A stretch of DNA of 64,000 nucleotides from Candidatus Palauibacter polyketidifaciens (GTDB lineage: Bacteria > Gemmatimonadota > Gemmatimonadetes > Palauibacterales > Palauibacteraceae). A program made the position numbers and the translations under genes. This document shows, one piece after another, positions 27,018 to 35,254 of this stretch. The stretch spans positions 276,133 to 340,132 of the forward strand of contig NZ_CANPVO010000015.1 in the NCBI RefSeq assembly GCF_947581785.1. The letters are read 5' to 3'. Positions within the stretch are counted from its first letter, which is position 1. Each line of letters begins with the position of its first letter. The notes under the pieces were generated by a model. The model was given only the letters and a program-made list of their open reading frames with translations. It ran no database searches and was not told the DNA's origin.

Positions 27018-27131
27018 CGGACCTTGGCGGGCGCTTCGCGACGGGCGGCGCGACGTTGCCTTTGCCCCTGCCGGCGCGCATCATAGGCGCCGGTTCGACG
27101 GTTCATCCGGTTTTCTTCCGAGAGAGGTTCG

Positions 27132-27473
27132 ATGGCCTCACGCTGGGTCGGTCTCGCATTGGGACTCTGGTTCCTGGGCGCCCCGTTCATCTGGGGATAC
27201 CCGTTCGGTTTCCTGTGGTGGCACAGCGTGGTGCTCGGCGGCTCGATCCTCGTCGTCACCATCACCTTCAACCTCGGCATCAACCGGATCAGCGGCTGGG
27301 GTCTCATCGCCCTCGGCGCCTACAGCATGCTGTCGCCCTTCATCCACGGGTATCTCGCCAACGCGCAGGCCCTGTTCAACGACCTCATCTTCGGCGTCAT
27401 CACCGTGGGCACCGGCACCGCGATGGGCGGAGCGGGAATCGAACACTCCGACGAGGCCCCCAGCACCGCCTGA
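27132..27473 (+). CDS. SPW-repeat membrane protein
   Basis: 113 residues, four membrane helices in two similar halves; the half-repeat begins W-V-G-L-A-L-G-L-W-F-L-G-A-P-F-I-W and again G-W-G-L-I-A-L-G-A-Y-S-M-L-S-P-F-I, which is the S-P-W/F motif of the SPW family. Start follows GAGAGG. Role unknown in the family. It lies 114 bases after copA in the same direction, but that gap and the lack of metal ligands argue that it is a separate unit. Confidence 0.75.
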   Translation: MASRWVGLALGLWFLGAPFIWGYPFGFLWWHSVVLGGSILVVTITFNLGINRISGWGLIALGAYSMLSPFIHGYLANAQALFNDLIFGVITVGTGTAMGGAGIEHSDEAPSTA

Positions 27474-27481
27474 CCCCTGCG

Positions 27482-27501
27482 GACGTTCCCGCGGGAACGT
27501 C
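27482..27501. repeat. 20 bp perfect palindrome, copy 1
   Basis: GACGTTCCCGCGGGAACGTC reads the same on both strands. It lies between the convergent SPW gene and the plug-domain gene and covers the latter's stop codon. Related copies are at 29061 and 30051. Confidence 0.85.
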
Positions 27502-28909
27502 AGTTGTCGCAGCGGCGTAGGTCGCGGCCGGAGCGGTCGTCGGGCTCGAGGACGAGGAGGACGCGGGCCTGCCCGGCCTCCGAGACGACGACCCGCGGCG
27601 TCGGGGACCCGAAGCCGCCGCAATCGGCCTGCACCTGGTACGCGCCGGGCGGCAGGTCCTCCATCGCGAAGCGGCCGGCAGCGTCGGTCACGACGCGGAC
27701 ATCGGTGCCGACCAGCATGACGGGCGCGGCCGGGAACCCCCGCCCCGTGTTCCCGTTCACGACTCGCCCGGCGACGGATCCCGGCATTGTGACGGGGACG
27801 ATCAGACGCGGCGCGGCGCCGGATTCGGCGCGGAGGGTGGCGGCCTCTCCCAGGTGGGGACCGTAGGAGGGCGCGAGCGTGACGTCGGTTTCCGACGGCA
27901 GATCGCAGAGCCGGAAGCGGCCGGTCGAATCGGACCGCACTTCGATCTCACGGGGTTCGGGCGGCCCCTCCTCGCCGGCCGGCGCGAACGACGCCCGGAT
28001 GCGGGCCGCCGGCAGCCGCACCTCGGTGAGCCGGTCCTCGACGGTCCCGTCCAGCGTCACTGCGCCGGCACCGCCGGCCGGCTCGCAGAGCTTCACGTCG
28101 ATCTGCGGAACCTCTCCCCCCATCTGCGCCATCCAGTCGGACCACAGGATGATGACGCCGCAGAAGATCGTGATGTCGTTGAGCGCGAAGAGCGGGATGG
28201 GAGACGACGGCAGGTACAGTTCGGCGGCGCCCAGATCCGTCACGGACAGTTCGTCCAACAGGTACGCGGCCGGCCCCACGGGGGACTGGTACGTGCCGGC
28301 CGGATTGAGCGACGCCGGCTTGCTGGTCCCCCACCCAGAAACTTCGCCGATGAACTTCCGGTCGTACCAGACCTGAACCGTGGGACACCGGGACAGGGGC
28401 GCACGCTGCTGCAGGTTTGACAGGAAGTGCGACAACCGCGTGAAGCCCGCGCTTCGGGTTCGGATCCACTCGGGCTCGAAGTACGTGCCCCAGCCCTCCT
28501 CCAGCCGGTCGTAGAAGCCCGTCTCGACCAGGCGGAGCGGCCGGCCCTCGACATCGACCTCGAGCGGCGCCACCTGGACCGGGTCCAGCGACAGCCGCAC
28601 ATCGAGCGGGGCCGGCCCGTCCGGCCCCACCGCCAGCGGCACGCTGTACGCGGCGAACCCGATGCGCCGCACGCCGAGCACGTACTCGCCCGGCGCAATG
28701 CCGTCGAAGGCAAAGGCGCCGCTTGGGCCGGTGACGGTTTCCGCCACTACGACGTCCCCTCCCGCCAGTCGTACCGCGGCGCCCTCGACGGGCACGCGTG
28801 TGTCCTCGGCGCGGACCACACCCGCCACCCGGCCCGGTTCCTGGCCCGTCGCCGCCAGCGGCCATCCGACGCTCAGCGCGAGCGCCATGAACGCCAGGCG
28901 CCGCATCAC
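27500..28909 (-). CDS. Secreted protein with carboxypeptidase-regulatory domains, plug-like middle
   Basis: 469 residues. Signal peptide (MRRLAFMALALSVGWPLAATGQ). An N-terminal carboxypeptidase-regulatory/PEGA-like beta-sandwich (about 25-105: GRVAGVVRAEDTRVPVEGAAVRLAG), a middle part of the kind seen in TonB-receptor plug-related proteins of Gemmatimonadota (RSAGFTRLSHFLSNL...VWYDRKFIGEV), then two more regulatory-like domains (SVAGRVVNGNTGRGFPAAPVMLVG near 380-460). There is no beta-barrel, so it is not a receptor. It probably acts in the periplasm or at the cell surface; exact role unknown. Confidence 0.7.
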   Translation of the reverse strand: MMRRLAFMALALSVGWPLAATGQEPGRVAGVVRAEDTRVPVEGAAVRLAGGDVVVAETVTGPSGAFAFDGIAPGEYVLGVRRIGFAAYSVPLAVGPDGPAPLDVRLSLDPVQVAPLEVDVEGRPLRLVETGFYDRLEEGWGTYFEPEWIRTRSAGFTRLSHFLSNLQQRAPLSRCPTVQVWYDRKFIGEVSGWGTSKPASLNPAGTYQSPVGPAAYLLDELSVTDLGAAELYLPSSPIPLFALNDITIFCGVIILWSDWMAQMGGEVPQIDVKLCEPAGGAGAVTLDGTVEDRLTEVRLPAARIRASFAPAGEEGPPEPREIEVRSDSTGRFRLCDLPSETDVTLAPSYGPHLGEAATLRAESGAAPRLIVPVTMPGSVAGRVVNGNTGRGFPAAPVMLVGTDVRVVTDAAGRFAMEDLPPGAYQVQADCGGFGSPTPRVVVSEAGQARVLLVLEPDDRSGRDLRRCDN

Positions 28910-29060
28910 AGCTCGCCCGCACGACCGCGCGCAGCCTGTCGCGGTGGCACCGATCTTCCAACCTCCCTCTCGGGTAGCCCGGAACTTCGCCTTCCTCCTC
29001 TACTCCAGATTGAGTCTGACGCCTGCGGGCGTGTGGGGCGAGTAGCACCGCCGGACCCGC

Positions 29061-29078
29061 ACGTTCCCGCGGGAACGT
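29061..29078. repeat. 18 bp perfect palindrome, copy 2
   Basis: ACGTTCCCGCGGGAACGT, identical to the core of copy 1, in the 223-base gap between the plug-domain gene and vapC. Apart from this copy I see nothing firm in 28910-29132. Confidence 0.85.
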
Positions 29079-29132
29079 CTCCTGGCGCCGTTCCACACCC
29101 AGCGCCTGTTCAACAAGAAGAACACCTTCACG

Positions 29133-29573
29133 CTATGCCCGATCCGATCCGAGAGGATGGCGCCACTTCAGCCCCTCGAATCGGCTGAAATCACGGTCGG
29201 TCGTCACCCACTCGCACCCGCTCTCGATCGCGATGGCCGCCAGGTATGCATCCGGGACCAGGTTTCCCCTCGCCCCGGCCTGTTGGCACAGCCGTACGAA
29301 GATGGCCCAATGACGGGTTCCGGGCATCACTTCGATGCAGTTGGGCCGCTCCCGGAGCTGCTCCGCGAACGCCGTCGCCTTGGACAGGATACTCGGAGTC
29401 TTGAAGACCTTCGGGTGCGTGACCACGCGGATGAATCCGCTGAGAACCAGCGGGCTCAACCCGAACGCTGCATCGGAGTCCACCTCGGAAACCAGCCAGT
29501 CGAGATATCGCTGATGATCCGGAGCATCCTCGCGATGGGCATAGACGAGGATGTTGACGTCAGGAAGGATCAA
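29133..29573 (-). CDS. vapC: VapC-type PIN-domain toxin
   Basis: 146 residues. PIN fold with acidic active site: Asp5 in ILPDVNILVYAH, the LSPLVLSGFIRV strand-helix, and the late acidic pair in NLVPDAYLAAIAIESG and VTTDRDFSRF. VapC toxins are Mg2+-dependent ribonucleases that cut tRNA or rRNA. Its ATG overlaps the VapB stop as ATGA, the normal antitoxin-first arrangement. Appears intact. Confidence 0.92.
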   Translation of the reverse strand: MILPDVNILVYAHREDAPDHQRYLDWLVSEVDSDAAFGLSPLVLSGFIRVVTHPKVFKTPSILSKATAFAEQLRERPNCIEVMPGTRHWAIFVRLCQQAGARGNLVPDAYLAAIAIESGCEWVTTDRDFSRFEGLKWRHPLGSDRA

Positions 29574-29818
29574 CCGCCGCCTTCCATGAGTTCGATGAGG
29601 GCCGCGGAATCGTCGAGGTCAACACCGGGCAGCAGGCCGCCCTCCCCCGTGGTCACCAGAGCAAGCGGCGCGGGCGGGTTCGAGGTTCGGTCCCTGTACC
29701 GCTGAAGCCGTTCCCGCAGGGCCTCCGCAATGACGGCCGTCACGGTCGTCCCCGACTCGAGCGCATGACGCTTCACCGCTCGCATGAGATCATCGTCCAA
29801 CCGAACCGTAGTACGCAT
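29570..29818 (-). CDS. vapB: VapB-type ribbon-helix-helix antitoxin
   Basis: 82 residues. N-terminal ribbon-helix-helix (MRTTVRLDDDLMRAVKRHALESG, then TTVTAVIAEALRERL) binds the operator; the acidic C-terminal tail (GVDLDDSAALIELMEGG) should wrap the toxin. Translationally coupled to vapC. The promoter directly upstream contains an inverted repeat spanning its boxes, consistent with autorepression by the VapBC complex. Confidence 0.9.
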   Translation of the reverse strand: MRTTVRLDDDLMRAVKRHALESGTTVTAVIAEALRERLQRYRDRTSNPPAPLALVTTGEGGLLPGVDLDDSAALIELMEGGG

Positions 29819-29855
29819 GACATATACGCATATCTTGCCGGCGTCGATATGTCAA
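29819..29855 (-). promoter_or_regulatory. vapBC promoter and operator
   Basis: On the minus strand TTGACA (29855-29850), a 17 bp spacer and TATGCG (29832-29827) precede the vapB ATG by only eight bases, so the transcript would be almost leaderless. GACATAT (29819-29825) and ATATGTC (29847-29853) form an inverted repeat around the promoter, a likely VapB binding pair. Confidence 0.65.
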
Positions 29856-30178
29856 CGTGAAATCCGCGAGGAGGCTCACCGGCTCACCACGGCGACCCCG
29901 GACACCGCGGGTCCGCCCGCCGCCCGACCCCGCACGACCACGGTGCCAGGGCCGGTTCTTGTGTACATGTGCCTTTGGTGGACAGGCAAACAAGCGCGGC
30001 GACCCCGCAGCGTACGTGCGCATCGCCCAATCTCTGCTCTCCTTGCCAGACGTTCCCGCAGGAACGCGCGCTACTCCGGCTCGAGGCCCAGTGCGCTCAC
30101 GAAGCGTCGTCCGGTTCAGGGTCGCGGCGCCGGTGAAGAACCCGACGCGTCTCCTTTGTTTCTTTGACTGACCTGATC
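29856..30178. other. Gene-free stretch between vapB and the propeller lipoprotein
   Basis: About 320 bases with no convincing gene. The open frames here have unnatural composition. It holds the third, imperfect palindrome copy near 30051 and otherwise nothing I can name. Confidence 0.6.
30051..30066. repeat. Imperfect palindrome, copy 3
   Basis: CGTTCCCGCAGGAACG, a 6 bp stem with a 4 nt loop, matching the core of the palindromes at 27482 and 29061 except for one central base and the outer flank. Confidence 0.7.
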
Positions 30179-31375
30179 CTATCGGATGATTCGGAGACGC
30201 ACGACGTACTGGAGGTCAAGCGCATCCCGTGAGACGCCGATGACCGTCTCTTCCCCGAACACCGGCGGGGGTCTCGTGTCCAGGGGAACCGGAGATGCGA
30301 TCCTGCCGATGTAGACCCCGGACTCGTCAAAGACGTCCCATTCCCGCACGGCTCCCGTTTCCGTAGCGACCCACAGCCACCCATTCGCACCCGAGTGAAT
30401 GGAGCGGAGCGAGAGCTTGTGGTCCGGCAGGTTGTCCGGCGGCACGCCGGTCGCGGCGGCGATCTGTTGCCGATCATGACCAACAAGCGGGGCCGGGGGG
30501 CGACGCAGCCGTATGGTCTTTGTGGTGTCACCCTGATACGTGACCCTGTGCAAATCGAAGATCGCCCGGTTCGCCACCCAAACGTCTCCAGCGCCGTCGA
30601 CGGTGAGCGCGATTGCCGGCGAGTGAGGAACGGGCGATGTCTCCCTTAGGTTGCCGGTGGTGCGAGAATAGGTCTCGACCGGTCGTTCCAAACGAGGCAC
30701 TAGAAACGTATCGGGCGCTGCGAGCGTCGCGCCGTTGCTGTGCCGGACCAGGAACCTGGGGCGCAAGGGCGGTATCGTCCCGTCCGGCACCGCGAAGGGC
30801 ACGGCCCAGCGATGGACGTGGCCATGGCTGTCGACCCAGAGCGGCCACGGGAACCGCGCGCTCATGGAGGGGCCCAGCGAAAGCGATGCCCGAACCGCAC
30901 CGGTCGAGTCGAACAGGGTCAATCGGCGCGCGCGGGCATCCATGGCCCAGAGGGAGTGGCGCGATCGCACGATACCGGCCAGCATGGCGAACTCGCCTGG
31001 GCCGCTCCCTTCGCGACCGACCGACTGAAGACACTCGCCCTGCGGTGAGAAAACGCGAATGATGTTTGCGCCCAAATCGGCCACATAGATTCGCCCAGGA
31101 TCGTCAACGGTAACGGAGATCACGTCGCCGAAGGCGTCGCAGTCGCCCTCCACCGATCCGATGCGCAACTCCTCAATCAGCGTGAAGGTGGGTGCTACGC
31201 GCGACGAAGGCGAGTCTGGACTGGAGACGACGACCCGTCCGCCACGGAGCGTATCCACCCACACTCCGTCCGCACGGGCCGGCGCCTCTTCGCAGCTCGA
31301 AAGGGAGAGGATCCCACAGACGATGGCGATCCACAAGACGAAAACGTCGAATCGCCACCGCCGCATGGGGTGCAT
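30179..31375 (-). CDS. Six-bladed beta-propeller (NHL-like) lipoprotein
   Basis: 398 residues from the ATG at 31375, which shares one base with the preceding stop (TGATG). Signal peptide with lipobox LSLSSC (about residue 28). The body has repeats such as GRIYVADLGANIIRVFSPQGECLQSVGREGSGPGEF, the characteristic NHL/6-bladed propeller blade found in many Gemmatimonadota and Bacteroidota 6-bladed beta-propeller proteins. Likely a surface or periplasmic binding protein; ligand unknown. Coupled to the PDZ-like gene upstream. Confidence 0.78.
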   Translation of the reverse strand: MHPMRRWRFDVFVLWIAIVCGILSLSSCEEAPARADGVWVDTLRGGRVVVSSPDSPSSRVAPTFTLIEELRIGSVEGDCDAFGDVISVTVDDPGRIYVADLGANIIRVFSPQGECLQSVGREGSGPGEFAMLAGIVRSRHSLWAMDARARRLTLFDSTGAVRASLSLGPSMSARFPWPLWVDSHGHVHRWAVPFAVPDGTIPPLRPRFLVRHSNGATLAAPDTFLVPRLERPVETYSRTTGNLRETSPVPHSPAIALTVDGAGDVWVANRAIFDLHRVTYQGDTTKTIRLRRPPAPLVGHDRQQIAAATGVPPDNLPDHKLSLRSIHSGANGWLWVATETGAVREWDVFDESGVYIGRIASPVPLDTRPPPVFGEETVIGVSRDALDLQYVVRLRIIR

Positions 31376-31782
31376 CAACCCAGACTCAGTGCCGGGCAGT
31401 TCCAGTCGGCCGGGCTGCCGATCGGCGCTTCGCTCACGGGTTCCAAGACCTCCGGCGGCCGCTTTGCCAACTGTAGCCTGAGGGTCAGGACCTCCGTGCC
31501 CTGTCGTTGGACGCTGACTGTGTACCAAGTGCCCTCGGACCCCGGTGGGAATGGCGCGCCGTGGCGCGTGTCACGCCCGTTGACGCTGAGCAGTTCATCG
31601 CCCGGCTGCAGGAGTTCGATCGTCTCTGCCGGGATGGGATGGCGGCAACCGAGAATCAGGCACTCCAAGGGGCCATCGCCGTTCGTGAACTGAGCGGCAT
31701 CCGTCACGATCCGTGCGGCGCTGCCGGCCGCTCGCGCGATCAGTGCCGCGTCGTTTTCCGAGCCCGCCAGAACGTTGATCAT
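31375..31782 (-). CDS. Short protein with a PDZ-like segment
   Basis: 135 residues from the ATG at 31782, preceded by GAGAAGGA; no signal peptide. Residues about 50-115 (IPAETIELLQPGDELLSVNGRDT...WYTVSVQRQGTEVLTLRLQL) have the PDZ layout, with the GD-E-L-L-x-V-N-G carboxylate-loop-adjacent motif. No protease domain is attached. It may be an adaptor, or the remnant of a larger peptidase. Overlaps the propeller lipoprotein by one base, suggesting a functional pair, but a cytosolic PDZ with a lipoprotein is odd, so the true N-terminus may differ. Confidence 0.6.
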   Translation of the reverse strand: MINVLAGSENDAALIARAAGSAARIVTDAAQFTNGDGPLECLILGCRHPIPAETIELLQPGDELLSVNGRDTRHGAPFPPGSEGTWYTVSVQRQGTEVLTLRLQLAKRPPEVLEPVSEAPIGSPADWNCPALSLG

Positions 31783-31833
31783 CCGATCCTTCTCCGAGCG
31801 TTTCTGATGCACCCCCCTGCTAGTAATGGTCCT

Positions 31834-31857
31834 CCCGAGCATCAAACTTCGCTCGGG
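31834..31857 (-). terminator. Hairpin downstream of apgM
   Basis: A 7 bp stem CCCGAGC/GCTCGGG with a 10 nt loop, about 80 bases past the apgM stop and 50 bases before the PDZ-like gene. No U-run; tentative. Confidence 0.35.
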
Positions 31858-31936
31858 CTCGATGGGCGTTGGGGCCGGATGGGGGCGTCGGAATCGCCGA
31901 AAACCCGCTTGGGCTGTACGGATTCGAGCGTTCGGG

Positions 31937-33142
31937 CTAGGCTCCGAACTTCGTGAGCCGATCGGCGGCAGCCGTGGCGAGGCGCATGAGGTCGCAGCCT
32001 CGGACGCGGCCGTGGGCGCCTGTGCGGCATGCGGTTTCGCCGAACGTGGTGGCGGCGTCGCTGCGGGGCGGGCCGCCGTGGAGGAGGAAGGGCACGGGGT
32101 GCCAGCTGTGGCTGCTCATGACGGAGGGGGTCGAGTGGTCTCCGGTCACGAGGACGACGTCGGGACCCGCATCGACGAGGTCGGGGACGATGGCGTCCGC
32201 TTCCTCGATGGCGGCTACCTTGCGGTCGAAGTCGCCGTCTTCTCCGGCCTTGTCGGGAGGCTTGAAGTGGAGGAAGAAGAAATCGTAGTCGGCGAACCGC
32301 GCCTTCAGGGCGTCGACGAGCGGGGGGGCGCCCGCAGGCACCGTGCACGCGTCCATGCCGACGAGGCGCGCGACGCCGCGGTACATGGGGTACGCCGCGG
32401 CGGCGGCCGCGCGCATGCCGAATACGTCGGGGAAGCGGGGCCAGTCGGGCCGGCTGGAGACGCCGCGCAGGAGCGCCATGTTCGCCTGCGGCTCGCCGGC
32501 AAGCCGCTCGGCGGCCGCTTCGAGCCACGCTGCGAGGAGGCGCGCCGTCGGTTCGGCCGCCGCGTTCCGCGCCTCGGGGGCGTGGGGCGGCCGGCCGGTC
32601 ATGCCAGGGTCGGTGTCGTTCACGGCGTCGCCCGCCGGGGCGTCGGGGTGCAGGACGAGGACGAAGCGGTGCTCCTTCACGTGGCGGACGGTACAGCGGG
32701 CGCCATCGAGTTCGATGCCGTTGAGCCGGGCGGCCAGGGGGGCGGCTTCCTCGCACGGGATGCGGCCCGCGCGGCGGTCGGCCACCCGGCCCTGGGCGTC
32801 GAGGGTGCAGAAGTTGGCGCGCACGGCGATGTCGCCCGGTCCGAGCGGGAATTCGATGCCGAGGGCCTCGAGCACGCCGCGGCCGGTCTCGTACACGAGG
32901 GGATCGTAGCCGAACAGGGCCAGGTGGCCGGGGCCGCTGCCCGGGGTGATGCCCGGCGCAACGGGGTCGTGGAGGCCGCACGTCCCGGCGCGAGCGAGTT
33001 CGTCGAGGTGCGGCGTGCGGGCGGCCTCGAGTTCGGTCGGCCCCCCGGGCTCGCGCGGCAGCCCGCCCAGCCCGTCGAGCACGTAGAGCAGCACCTTGCC
33101 GCCCCCGCCTCCGGCGAGACGGGCGATCCGGTCGAGTTCCAT
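31937..33142 (-). CDS. apgM: Cofactor-independent phosphoglycerate mutase, archaeal type
   Basis: 401 residues, alkaline-phosphatase-superfamily fold. Metal Asp in VLLYVLDGLGG, the PTELEAARTPHLDELARAG segment, nucleophile Ser in PGSGPGHLALFGYDP, and metal-binding DFFFLHFKPPDKAGEDGD plus VTGDHSTPS near the end. This is the ApgM branch rather than GpmI. It interconverts 3- and 2-phosphoglycerate in glycolysis and gluconeogenesis. Divergent from ccmA across a 107-base very GC-rich gap. Confidence 0.93.
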   Translation of the reverse strand: MELDRIARLAGGGGGKVLLYVLDGLGGLPREPGGPTELEAARTPHLDELARAGTCGLHDPVAPGITPGSGPGHLALFGYDPLVYETGRGVLEALGIEFPLGPGDIAVRANFCTLDAQGRVADRRAGRIPCEEAAPLAARLNGIELDGARCTVRHVKEHRFVLVLHPDAPAGDAVNDTDPGMTGRPPHAPEARNAAAEPTARLLAAWLEAAAERLAGEPQANMALLRGVSSRPDWPRFPDVFGMRAAAAAAYPMYRGVARLVGMDACTVPAGAPPLVDALKARFADYDFFFLHFKPPDKAGEDGDFDRKVAAIEEADAIVPDLVDAGPDVVLVTGDHSTPSVMSSHSWHPVPFLLHGGPPRSDAATTFGETACRTGAHGRVRGCDLMRLATAAADRLTKFGA

Positions 33143-33249
33143 GCGGCGGAACGTATGAGCGCCCCCCGCAATCAGCCAACAGCGCGCAGGCGGGCCCGCC
33201 GCAGGCGAGCGGTGCGTGGTCCGGCGGCGCGCGGGCGGGGGGCGGGCCG

Positions 33250-33900
33250 GTGAGCCTCGCCGTCGCGGCGGAGGGCGTCACCCGGCGCTTCGGGCGCCGC
33301 TGGGCGCTGCGCGGGGTGGACTTCGCGGTGCCGCGCGGCGCGGTCGTCGCGCTGCTCGGCGCGAACGGGACGGGGAAGACGACGCTCCTCCGCCTCATCT
33401 CGACGCTGCTCAAGCCGACGGCGGGCCGGTTGGAGGTCCTGGGCTACACCCTCCCCGCGGGCGGGGACGAGATCCGGACGGGCGCCGCGTTCATGACGGC
33501 CGGCGGGCACGCGTACGAGGAGTTGACCGGGGTCGAGAACCTGCGCTTCGCGGCCCGCATGTCCGGGACGGCGACCACGGACGACGACCTGCGGGACGCG
33601 CTCGCCGCGGCCGATCTCGGCGGGGCGGCGGACCTCCCCGTGCGGGGCTGGTCGACCGGGATGCGCAAGCGCCTCGAGCTCGCGCGGCTCCGGCTCCGCC
33701 CGCTCGAGCTCGTGCTGCTCGACGAACCCTTCGTGAGCCTGGACGAGGACGGCGTGGGGCTCGTGCACGAGGCGGTCCGCGGGTGGCGCGACGCCGGCGC
33801 CGCCGTGGTCATCGCCTCGCACCGGGTCGAGGACGCGACCCGGCACGCCGACGACGTCGTGCGACTGGCCGGCGGCCGCGTGGCCGATGTGACCCCGTGA
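33250..33900 (+). CDS. ccmA: Heme exporter ATP-binding subunit CcmA
   Basis: 216 residues from a GTG. ABC domain: Walker A LLGANGTGKTT, signature segment WSTGMRKRLELAR, Walker B LELVLLDEPFVSLDEDG, switch His (IASHR). The degenerate STGM signature is normal in CcmA. With CcmB, CcmC and CcmD it releases heme-loaded CcmE for cytochrome c maturation. Overlaps ccmB as GTGA. Confidence 0.88.
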   Translation: MSLAVAAEGVTRRFGRRWALRGVDFAVPRGAVVALLGANGTGKTTLLRLISTLLKPTAGRLEVLGYTLPAGGDEIRTGAAFMTAGGHAYEELTGVENLRFAARMSGTATTDDDLRDALAAADLGGAADLPVRGWSTGMRKRLELARLRLRPLELVLLDEPFVSLDEDGVGLVHEAVRGWRDAGAAVVIASHRVEDATRHADDVVRLAGGRVADVTP

Positions 33901-34577
33901 GCGAGCTCCCGCGGCGCGCCGCCGCCATCCTGTGGAAGGACATCCTCTCGGAGACCCGCACGCGGCAGGGCTTCACGGCGATGCTCTCATTCGCCGCGCT
34001 CGTCCTTTTCATGTTCAGCTTCGCCATCGGGGTGGACAACGACCTGCTCGGGCGGCTCGCCGGGGGCCTCCTCTGGGTGGCGATCATCTTCACCGGCACC
34101 CTCTCCCTCGGCCGAACCTTCCAGAACGAGGAACTCGCGGGCGGGACCCATCTGCTCCGGCTCTATCCCGGCGACGTGCGCGCGATCTACCTGGGCAAGC
34201 TCGCCGGCAACCTCGTCGTGCTCGCCGCGCTCGAGATCGTCCTCTTCCCCGCCGCCGCGATCCTGTACCAGGTCGACTTCACCGCGCAGGCCGGCCCGCT
34301 TCTCCTCGTGGCCATCCTCGGCACCTTCGGCTTCTCCGTCATCGGGACCTTCTTCTCCGCCCTCACCGTCCACCTCCGGGCGCGCGAACTCCTCCTGCCG
34401 CTCCTCCTCTTCCCCGCCCTAGTCCCCGTCGTCCTCGGGAGCGTCGGCGCGACCGAAGCGTTCCTCGCCGGCGACCCGCTCGGACGGGCCGGCGGGTGGC
34501 TGAGGTTACTCGCGTCCTACGACGTGATACTGTTCGTCGTCTGTCTGTGGATCTTCCCCGTCGTCCTCGAGGAGTGA
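33897..34577 (+). CDS. ccmB: Heme exporter membrane subunit CcmB
   Basis: 226 residues, six predicted membrane helices. N-terminal ILWKDILSETRTRQGFTAMLSFAALVLFMFSF and SLGRTFQNEELAGG match CcmB. GTG start overlaps the ccmA stop. Forms the membrane part of the CcmAB transporter in the inner membrane. Confidence 0.9.
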   Translation: MSELPRRAAAILWKDILSETRTRQGFTAMLSFAALVLFMFSFAIGVDNDLLGRLAGGLLWVAIIFTGTLSLGRTFQNEELAGGTHLLRLYPGDVRAIYLGKLAGNLVVLAALEIVLFPAAAILYQVDFTAQAGPLLLVAILGTFGFSVIGTFFSALTVHLRARELLLPLLLFPALVPVVLGSVGATEAFLAGDPLGRAGGWLRLLASYDVILFVVCLWIFPVVLEE

Positions 34578-34587
34578 TGCGGGTCTC

Positions 34588-35247
34588 ATGAACAAACTGA
34601 CCATGCTCGGATGGGTTGCGATCTTCCTCATCGCGGTGGGCAGCGTGCTCGGACTCGCCGTGCTGCCCGCCGATGCGCTGCAGGGCGAGGTCCAGCGCCT
34701 TCTCTACGTCCACGTGCCGGTCGCGTGGGTGATGATGCTCGCGTTCTTCGTCGTCTTCCTCATGAGCATCCTCTATCTCGTGCAGCGCCGGCTGAAATGG
34801 GACCTCCTCGCGGTCTCCGCCGCGGAACTCGGGGTGCTCGCCGCCGTCCTCACCCTCATCCTCGGCACGCTGTGGGGCCGGCCCACCTGGGGGATCTGGT
34901 GGGCGTGGGACCCGCGCGTCACGACGACGGCGCTTCTCGTACCCATCTACACGGGATACCTCGTCGTGCGTTCGATGACGGAGGACCCGGACCGGCGGGC
35001 GCGCTGGGCGGCCGTGATCGGTCTCATCGCCTTCGTCCAGGTCCCGATCGTGTACCTGTCGGTGTTCTGGTGGCGGAGCCTGCACCAGCCCCCGTCGTCT
35101 CCGCAGTCCATGTGGAGCGCGTACGGACTCGTGATGCTGCTCGGATTCGTCGCCTACACCCTAGCGTTCGCCTACCTGTGGCTGCGACGATACCGGCTGG
35201 CTGCAACGGAACTCGAACTCGAACTGTCGGGACCGGAGGAAGGGTGA
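34588..35247 (+). CDS. ccmC: Heme-handling protein CcmC
   Basis: 219 residues, six membrane helices. The periplasmic Trp-rich heme motif WGIWWAWDPRVTT and the heme-ligand His in YVHVPVAWVMML and SLHQPPSS are present. It loads heme onto CcmE. Ten bases after ccmB and eight before the small ccmD gene. Confidence 0.93.
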   Translation: MNKLTMLGWVAIFLIAVGSVLGLAVLPADALQGEVQRLLYVHVPVAWVMMLAFFVVFLMSILYLVQRRLKWDLLAVSAAELGVLAAVLTLILGTLWGRPTWGIWWAWDPRVTTTALLVPIYTGYLVVRSMTEDPDRRARWAAVIGLIAFVQVPIVYLSVFWWRSLHQPPSSPQSMWSAYGLVMLLGFVAYTLAFAYLWLRRYRLAATELELELSGPEEG

Positions 35248-35254
35248 ACCGGGT

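Noticed and set aside
28910..29132. Possible gene upstream of vapC on either strand
   Set aside because: Open frames here are short, overlap the palindrome and lack start signals.
29080..29150. A short stretch reading HTQRLFNKKNTFT, reminiscent of the end of a TonB receptor
   Set aside because: Too short and without a surrounding frame of the same kind; could be chance or an unidentifiable remnant.
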